This document shows positions 5,831-9,989 of a stretch of 9,989 bases of DNA, piece after piece. Numbering within the stretch: position 1 is the stretch's first letter; the number at the start of each line of letters is the position of its first letter. The DNA is taken from positions 1-9,989 of the forward strand of contig JAJRPH010000146.1 in NCBI GenBank assembly GCA_024280875.1, in the 5' to 3' direction. The notes under the pieces were generated by a model. It made no database searches, was not told the origin of the DNA, and saw nothing but the letters and a program-made list of their open reading frames with translations. Origin of the DNA: Deltaproteobacteria bacterium. Lineage in GTDB: Bacteria; Desulfobacterota; Desulfobacteria; Desulfobacterales; Desulfosalsimonadaceae. The translations under genes were made by a program, and so were the position numbers.

Positions 5831-6841
5831 ATGGATTCTATCCCACATATCGCCGGTTCTACATTTCTATCTGCTTTTAATGCACTGGTGGAAAAAGGAA
5901 TTTCTGTCAGCATCATTGAAGATAAGATCGGAATGAGAAAAGAAGCATTGGAAAATCCGGATTTTCGATTACCGGTTCCGCAATGGAACAAATTTCTGGA
6001 ACTGGGAGTGACATTATCCGGGAATCCGGCTTTTGCCCTTCAATTAGGAGAACAGATTTCTCATGAAAAAATGAGTCTGGTGGGGCATGTGGTGTTTAAC
6101 AGCCGTACCGTAGGCGAAGGGCTTCAACAATACATTCGATTTATCAAGCTGGCCAGTGAAGGAGACCTTGCCGAGCTCCGGGAGGAGAACGACGAAGTCA
6201 TTATGGTATATGAAACTGAAAATCCGGAATATTATTCCCCGCTTGCCATGGAACGCAATTCTTCTTTGGCTATCATTAGATTACGCAGGTATACAGGGGT
6301 TAAAATTCCTCTTAAACAGGTTCATTTCCAGCATTCCGCCCCAAATTACCTGGATGAATATCAACGCATCTTTCAATGCTCTGTTTTATTTGATCAGGCT
6401 GAAAACAACCTTGTTTTTGACCACAGCATATTATCTTTAAAAATAAGGCTTCGAAGTTCTCACCTGTATACTGCCCTTCTTAACTATGCTGAATCACTTT
6501 TAAATAGATTGTCGTTACACCGTTCTTTCAAAAAACGCGTCCAACAATTTATTGTAAAGTATTTACCGGAAGGTGAAGTGGATATTGAAAAGATATCCCA
6601 TTTGATGAAGATGAGTCGCCAAACGCTGTATCGGAGGCTAAAAGAGGAAGGCACCAACTTTCACGAACTGTTGGATGAAACAAGAAAAATGCTTGCTGTG
6701 AAATACCTTACGCAGCATCAATCTTCCATCAATGAAATCGCTTTTTTACTGGGTTTTTCAGAAACCAGCGCATTTAGCCGCGCATTTAAACGATGGTATC
6801 AGAAAAGCCCTGCAAATTTTCGAAAAGCCAGCAATCAGTAA
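5831..6841 (+). CDS. AraC-family regulator with arabinose-binding-like N-domain
   Basis: Transcription factor of 336 aa, standard for the AraC subgroup whose N-terminal half is the arabinose-binding-like domain (Pfam PF12625 type). Members include OruR, ArgR-like and VirS-like regulators, often of fatty acid or ligand-responsive operons. The effector domain spans about residues 20-205, including SLVGHVVFNSRTVGEGLQQY. The C-terminal AraC domain holds two helix-turn-helix units: IEKISHLMKMSRQTLYRRL at 252-270 and INEIAFLLGFSETSAFSRAF at 300-319, ending with the usual RWYQKSPANFRK. No strong Shine-Dalgarno precedes the ATG at 5831, so translation may be weak. It is the only regulator next to the FAS operon and is divergent from fabD, so it likely controls that operon. 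The ligand (an acyl-CoA, acyl-ACP product or a small hydrophobic molecule) is unknown. Confidence 0.88.
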   Translation: MDSIPHIAGSTFLSAFNALVEKGISVSIIEDKIGMRKEALENPDFRLPVPQWNKFLELGVTLSGNPAFALQLGEQISHEKMSLVGHVVFNSRTVGEGLQQYIRFIKLASEGDLAELREENDEVIMVYETENPEYYSPLAMERNSSLAIIRLRRYTGVKIPLKQVHFQHSAPNYLDEYQRIFQCSVLFDQAENNLVFDHSILSLKIRLRSSHLYTALLNYAESLLNRLSLHRSFKKRVQQFIVKYLPEGEVDIEKISHLMKMSRQTLYRRLKEEGTNFHELLDETRKMLAVKYLTQHQSSINEIAFLLGFSETSAFSRAFKRWYQKSPANFRKASNQ

Positions 6842-6847
6842 CTGAAG

Positions 6848-7051
6848 TTGCCCAAAACAGGAGGTGTCCGTATTCTGTTTATTTCCGATGGGAAAAAACA
6901 ATGGCAGGCTCTTTTGAATACAGATCTTGAAATAGATGCATCAAAAATTTCAGGCTATTACACGCGTTGCTGGGCCATCAAGTTGTTTTTCAAGGATGCT
7001 AAACAAATGTTGCGTTTGGGCAAAAGTTTAGTAACGAATTCGATAGCTTAA
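6848..7051 (+). pseudogene. 3' remnant of an IS4-type transposase
   Basis: A 67-codon open frame beginning 6 nt after the AraC-type stop resembles only the end of a DDE transposase. The stretch WQALLNTDLEIDASKISGYY, then TRCWAIKLFFKDAKQMLRLGK, matches the IS4-family C-terminal pattern in which Y-x2-R-W-x-I-E-x-F-F-K carries the last catalytic residue. Here the expected Glu is Lys (WAIKLFFK) and the Trp-preceding residue is Cys, so it could not be active. After LGK the frame runs into a stop. A +1/-1 shift gives FSNEFDSLNS, which reads more like the family continuation, so a frameshift is likely. The N-terminal domains and first two Asp residues are missing and no terminal inverted repeats were found. 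It marks an old insertion, now a relic between convergent genes. Confidence 0.72.
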
Positions 7052-7078
7052 ATTCGATACCCTCAAAAAAACAACTTC

Positions 7079-7828
7079 TTACGTATTCGCCAATTTTAAG
7101 GAATACATCACCATCATCTGATTCCGGTCTTCCATCTGCAATGCGGCTTCCAGGCCTGCGCAATCCATATTCACATTAATGGCTTCCTTGGTCATGCGTA
7201 GGGCCAACGGTGTTTTTCCAACCATGATTTTGGCCAGCTCTTCAGCAGATTCCATCATTTTTTCTTTTGCAACCAGCCGGCTGGCAAATCCCAGCTGCAT
7301 GGCATCTTCTGCGCTCATCCAGTTGCCGGTGAGCAGAAATTCATTCGTACGGCCAGAGCCGATCAAACGGGGCAGAAAATAGCTGGATGCCATATCCGCA
7401 CCGCCCAGACCAATATTAATATACGCCGCATTAAACCGGGCCTTTTCCGCCACGATCCGGATATCCGATGCCATGGCCAGGGAAAACCCGATACCCGATG
7501 CCGCCCCATGAATGCAGCTGATAATCGGCTGCGGCGCCTGGCGCATGGCCAGCAGAATTCTGGACATTCTTGCCTGGCCGTTATATGCACTGGTCGGGTC
7601 CGCTTCAAATAATTTCGGACCATGTGTTTCCATATCCAACCCGGCGCAGAACCCCTTGGCTTCTCCACCGTCTAAAATAATAACCCTTACACTGTCATCA
7701 TAGCGGCGGTCCCGCCAGAACTGCTCAAATTCATCAATCATTTGCCCGTCAAACGCGTTATACTTGTCCCACCGATTGAGCGTGAGATAACCGATATAAT
7801 TTTCAACCCGATAAATCAGATTTTCCAC
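7079..7828 (-). CDS. Enoyl-CoA hydratase/isomerase superfamily protein
   Basis: Crotonase-fold protein of 249 aa, the usual length. The two oxyanion-hole segments are present: KGFCAGLDM (residues 58-66) and HGAASGIGFSLAMASD (107-122), with the CoA-binding N-terminal LNRWDKYNAF. The two glutamates of true enoyl-CoA hydratase (rat Glu144 and Glu164) align with Ser116 and Tyr136. An Asp (Asp145, in LGGADMASSYFL) is the nearest acidic candidate, roughly where dienoyl-CoA isomerases carry an active-site Asp. It may thus be an isomerase, a hydrolase or a non-hydratase crotonase, so the reaction should not be assumed. It starts at a GTG (7826-7828) with AAAGGA upstream, 26 nt after the phosphotransferase stop, and is the last gene of the catabolic operon. 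It faces the transposase remnant head-on. Confidence 0.85.
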   Translation of the reverse strand: MENLIYRVENYIGYLTLNRWDKYNAFDGQMIDEFEQFWRDRRYDDSVRVIILDGGEAKGFCAGLDMETHGPKLFEADPTSAYNGQARMSRILLAMRQAPQPIISCIHGAASGIGFSLAMASDIRIVAEKARFNAAYINIGLGGADMASSYFLPRLIGSGRTNEFLLTGNWMSAEDAMQLGFASRLVAKEKMMESAEELAKIMVGKTPLALRMTKEAINVNMDCAGLEAALQMEDRNQMMVMYSLKLANT

Positions 7829-7854
7829 GATTATATTCCTTTTTTAATATATAA

Positions 7855-8922
7855 TTAAAGCCCGCCGCCGTCGACAACCCGTTTGGCACCTTTTTCAAGA
7901 AGCGCCACGCCAAAGGCCAGCGTTTCAAATCGTTTATCCTTTGTCTGGCCATGGTAAAAACGATAATATATCTGCTGGGCAATCACGGCCAGCCGAAACA
8001 ATCCAAAACAATAATAAAAATCAAAATTATCAATTTTTCTACCGGATTTTTTGACGTACAAATCCACCAGTTCTTTCCTGGGCATCATGCCCTCCACGGT
8101 TGTAGGCATCATCCGCATCATTTGAGCTTCCTCCGGATCATCTTTGTTGATCCAGTATGCCATGGAACACCCGAGATCCATTAACGGATCGCCAACGGTG
8201 GACATCTCCCAGTCCAGAATGCCGGTAATTTCAACCGGATTTTCCGGGTTGAGCACCAGGTTGTCAAACTTGTAATCATTATGAATAATGCCGGGATTTT
8301 TTGAATCCGGGGGCTGATTCTCATCCAGCCATGCCATGACAAACTCAAAATCAGGAACATCCGGAGTCCGGGCATCCCGATACCGCCGGCTCCATCCTTC
8401 CACCTGGCGTTTCACATATCCTTCGGGTTTTCCAAAATCACTCAGCCCGATCGCCTGATAATCCAGTGTATGCAGACGAAAGTGAAGATCAACCATATTT
8501 TCACACAGCATCCGCGCCTGACTTGCGGGAAGGATCATCCCCTTCGGAAGATTTTTTCTGAAAATAATTCCGGGAATCCGTTCCATCACATAAAAAGGAC
8601 ATCCCATGATACGTTTGTCTTCCGTATAAGCGAGCGGCTTCGGACAGTAAGGGAAAACCGGGTGCAGGGCATTTAAAACCCGGTACTCCCGATTCATATC
8701 ATGGGCGGTTTTAGCTTTTTTACCGATGGGCGGCCGCCGTAAAACCATGTCCCGGTCACCGATACGAATAAAATACGTCAGGTTCGAAAATCCGCTGGGA
8801 AACTGCTTGATCGACATAGGACCATCTAAGCCCTGTATCATATCCTTTAAAAACATTTCTACTGCGGAACGATCCAGTTCCTCCCCTTCTCTGATTTCGG
8901 CCGGTTCATCCACAATGGTCAT
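7855..8922 (-). CDS. APH-fold acyl-CoA-associated phosphotransferase (ACAD10/11 kinase-domain type)
   Basis: Protein of 355 aa with an aminoglycoside-phosphotransferase/choline-kinase fold. The nucleotide loop is SGFSNLTYFI (residues 43-52), followed by VLRRPP (60-65). The catalytic loop IIHNDYKFDN has His214, Asp216 and Asn221, and the metal site ILDWE has Asp237. The RRPP, NREYRVLNAL and GDPLMDLG blocks are characteristic of the kinases next to, or fused with, acyl-CoA dehydrogenases (human ACAD10/ACAD11 N-domain, Pseudomonas LvaA). They are not typical of antibiotic kinases. These enzymes phosphorylate the 4-hydroxyl of hydroxyacyl-CoAs. An upstream in-frame GTG (8961) exists, but the ATG at 8920-8922 has GGGAGGA just before it and is preferred. 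Gaps are 42 nt to the TetR gene and 26 nt to the crotonase. The substrate is inferred from family and neighbours. Confidence 0.85.
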   Translation of the reverse strand: MTIVDEPAEIREGEELDRSAVEMFLKDMIQGLDGPMSIKQFPSGFSNLTYFIRIGDRDMVLRRPPIGKKAKTAHDMNREYRVLNALHPVFPYCPKPLAYTEDKRIMGCPFYVMERIPGIIFRKNLPKGMILPASQARMLCENMVDLHFRLHTLDYQAIGLSDFGKPEGYVKRQVEGWSRRYRDARTPDVPDFEFVMAWLDENQPPDSKNPGIIHNDYKFDNLVLNPENPVEITGILDWEMSTVGDPLMDLGCSMAYWINKDDPEEAQMMRMMPTTVEGMMPRKELVDLYVKKSGRKIDNFDFYYCFGLFRLAVIAQQIYYRFYHGQTKDKRFETLAFGVALLEKGAKRVVDGGGL

Positions 8923-8964
8923 TGATTCCTCCCTGAAATTCTGTGTTTTTCGTTCAAGCACTAT

Positions 8965-9645
8965 TTATTTTTTAATAGCTGATTCGATAAAATCAATTAT
9001 AAATTTCGCATATTTATCCACGGATACCTGCCGTCGGGCATACTTCCAGCGCTTCACATACCAGTCCTGTAGCATGGATTTTATAACCGATGCCGTGAGC
9101 ACTGTATTTTCAACTTGAAACTGGTTTTTTCGGCACCCTTGATCAAGAATATCAATAAAAACCTGTTCTGTCTCCAGCTCACCCTCAATGGATTTTTTCT
9201 GCTGCGCTTTATCCATATTCTTGGTTTCCATATATGAGAAATAAAACCATTTCTGCATAATCTCAGTCAGGTAGAGATGGGCACGGATTGCGGTGCGTAG
9301 CATTTCATCAGGTTCTGCATTTATATCGATCTGTTTCGTCAGAACTTTCCGGGTCAACCTACGCCCCTGATTTTGAATCATTTCAAGTAGTTCTTCTTTA
9401 CTGGTAAAATAAGAATACAGCGCGCCCATGCTCAACCCTGAAGTCCGGCTCAGGTCCCTTAAGCTCATGGACTGAAACCCTTTTTCATTGCTCAGTATCA
9501 ACACTGTATCAAATATATTGGCCAGGTTTTTGACCGCCACTGCTTCTTTTTTAATTTTGATAGAAGCCTGTTTTTCCAAAAAAATTTCATGGCAAATCTC
9601 TTCCATTGAAATCGTGGCCATGAGTCTGAATTCTTCAAAAGTCAT
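8965..9645 (-). CDS. TetR-family transcriptional regulator
   Basis: One-component regulator of 226 aa. The DNA-binding domain lies at about residues 38-86, with the helix-turn-helix SLRDLSRTSGLSMGALYSYF (61-80) and the typical SKEEL that follows. The remaining helices form a ligand pocket that is not recognisable by eye. The first 37 residues are an unusual extension before the DNA-binding domain. The start is supported by AGGA 8 nt before the ATG at 9643-9645. It is the first gene after palindromic element 3 and heads the phosphotransferase-crotonase pair. A 17-bp inverted repeat within a candidate promoter just upstream suggests autoregulation. TetR regulators in such loci (FadR, PsrA, LiuR types) usually release DNA on binding an acyl-CoA. 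That ligand class is inference here. Confidence 0.88.
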   Translation of the reverse strand: MTFEEFRLMATISMEEICHEIFLEKQASIKIKKEAVAVKNLANIFDTVLILSNEKGFQSMSLRDLSRTSGLSMGALYSYFTSKEELLEMIQNQGRRLTRKVLTKQIDINAEPDEMLRTAIRAHLYLTEIMQKWFYFSYMETKNMDKAQQKKSIEGELETEQVFIDILDQGCRKNQFQVENTVLTASVIKSMLQDWYVKRWKYARRQVSVDKYAKFIIDFIESAIKK

Positions 9646-9662
9646 GTTTTTTTCCTAAAAAA

Positions 9663-9679
9663 GTTACATATGATGCAAC
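9663..9679. promoter_or_regulatory. Candidate TetR operator, 17-bp inverted repeat
   Basis: GTTACAT-ATG-ATGCAAC forms a 7-3-7 inverted repeat with 6 of 7 pairs, and it ends 17 nt before the tetR start codon. Size and position fit an autoregulatory TetR operator. It overlaps the candidate -10 and the spacer of the promoter at 9663-9691. Confidence 0.5.
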
Positions 9680-9691
9680 TGTAAAAGTCAG
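9663..9691 (-). promoter_or_regulatory. Candidate promoter of the tetR-phosphotransferase-crotonase unit
   Basis: On the minus strand CTGACT (complement of 9686-9691), a 17-nt spacer and TGTAAC (complement of 9663-9668) match the sigma-70 hexamers at 4 of 6 positions each. Correct spacing and overlap with the inverted repeat support it, while the hexamers are individually weak. It would let these genes be expressed independently of the acyl-CoA dehydrogenase upstream. Confidence 0.35.
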
Positions 9692-9696
9692 ATTTC

Positions 9697-9822
9697 GACG
9701 GCAAAGTATAAAAGTTCCAAATTCAAGGCGCGCAAAGCCTTCGTAATAATTAGTACTTTTCGTACTTTGAAGCAACGAAGGATGCAGCGCAACGCAGAAT
9801 TTGAGCTTTTTACGAAGCCGTC
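9697..9822. repeat. Palindromic intergenic element 3 (126 bp)
   Basis: The ends GACGGC (9697-9702) and GCCGTC (9817-9822) are perfectly complementary and continue into imperfect arms (AAATTC with GAATTT). A central stem CCTTCGT (9738-9744) pairs with ACGAAGG (9775-9781), enclosing AGTAC/GTACT at 9752-9756 and 9762-9766. The element overlaps the TGA stop of the acyl-CoA dehydrogenase (complement of 9821-9823). AAAAGTTCCA and CAAGGCG in the left arm, and CAACGCAG in the right arm, are shared with element 1. An 82-codon frame across it is only the dehydrogenase tail read out of frame. Confidence 0.85.
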
Positions 9823-9989
9823 ACATATAATTTCGCAATATCCGCCGGGCCAGGGAAACCTTATGGACCTCGTCTGCCCCGTCATAAATACGGGCTGCCC
9901 GTTCATGACGAAAGAAAAACGCCAGTATCGTATCATCAGTCATCCCCAGACCGCCATGCACCTGAAGCGCGCGATCCACAACCCGTTGC
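9821..9989 (-). CDS. Acyl-CoA dehydrogenase, C-terminal 55 residues only
   Basis: The gene enters from beyond the right edge and only its last 55 codons plus TGA are present. They read through LQVHGGLGMTDDTILAFFFR, the FAD-contacting C-terminal helix region of acyl-CoA dehydrogenases, and HERAARIYDGADEVHK, then a final helix ARRILRNYM. IYDGADEVH corresponds to the IYEGT segment that carries the catalytic Glu in medium-chain acyl-CoA dehydrogenase. Asp at that position with a following DEVH is the pattern of the ACAD10/ACAD11 group. Together with the kinase gene downstream this suggests a dehydrogenase-fold enzyme that eliminates phosphate from 4-phosphoacyl-CoAs. The substrate cannot be read from this fragment. 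It is transcribed toward tetR, separated from it by palindromic element 3. Confidence 0.88.
   Translation of the reverse strand, partial: QRVVDRALQVHGGLGMTDDTILAFFFRHERAARIYDGADEVHKVSLARRILRNYM

Noticed and set aside
7855..8922. Aminoglycoside resistance gene
   Set aside because: The fold is shared, but the RRPP, NREYRVL and GDPLMDLG blocks and the acyl-CoA gene neighbours point to the ACAD10/11-type kinase family.
9688..9936. 82-codon minus-strand frame at the right edge
   Set aside because: It is out of frame with the acyl-CoA dehydrogenase tail and runs into palindromic element 3. The correct frame ends at 9821.
1..9989. CRISPR array, tRNA, rRNA or riboswitch
   Set aside because: No regularly spaced direct repeats, no cloverleaf-like or rRNA-like segments and no recognised aptamer were seen. 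The only long non-coding structures are the three palindromes and the divergent control region.

Overview
The window is a gene-dense stretch of bacterial DNA of moderate GC. Nearly all of it is devoted to fatty-acyl metabolism and is read from the minus strand. Strong Shine-Dalgarno sites, GTG starts, short gaps and overlapping stop/start codons point to a Gram-negative bacterium with long operons. The mixture of an accessory type II fatty acid synthase, acyl-CoA catabolic genes and abundant intergenic palindromes would fit a Desulfobacterota-like anaerobe (for example Desulfobacterales). That placement is inference from gene content, not proof.

Region 1 (1-5582, minus strand) is a seven-gene fatty acid synthase operon. 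In transcription order it encodes a malonyl-CoA:ACP transacylase (FabD), a FabI-like enoyl reductase, a FabA-type dehydratase/isomerase, a FabG-type ketoreductase, a FabZ-type dehydratase, a FabB-like ketosynthase and an acyl carrier protein cut by the window edge. It holds every elongation activity plus the FabA/FabB pair that makes unsaturated acids anaerobically. No FabH (the KAS III initiator) is visible. Several members deviate at residues that are nearly fixed in housekeeping enzymes. This suggests a specialised second FAS rather than the core one.

Region 2 (5583-7078) is a 248-bp divergent control region followed by an AraC-family regulator on the plus strand, the likely local regulator. 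Immediately behind it lies a decayed 3' scrap of an IS4-type transposase.

Region 3 (7079-9989, minus strand) is a catabolic acyl-CoA operon: the C-terminus of an acyl-CoA dehydrogenase, then a TetR regulator with a good palindromic operator, a phosphotransferase of the ACAD10/ACAD11 N-terminal kinase type, and an enoyl-CoA hydratase/isomerase-superfamily enzyme. The kinase and dehydrogenase together resemble a split version of the ACAD10/11 (or LvaA/LvaC) system. That system removes the hydroxyl of 4-hydroxyacyl-CoAs by phosphorylation and elimination.

Three imperfect palindromes of 126-141 bp lie inside these operons (2788-2914, 3549-3689, 9697-9822). Each begins at, or immediately after, the stop codon of the gene transcribed just before it, and two of them bracket fabA. 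They are the main non-coding structure in the window and the least explained.
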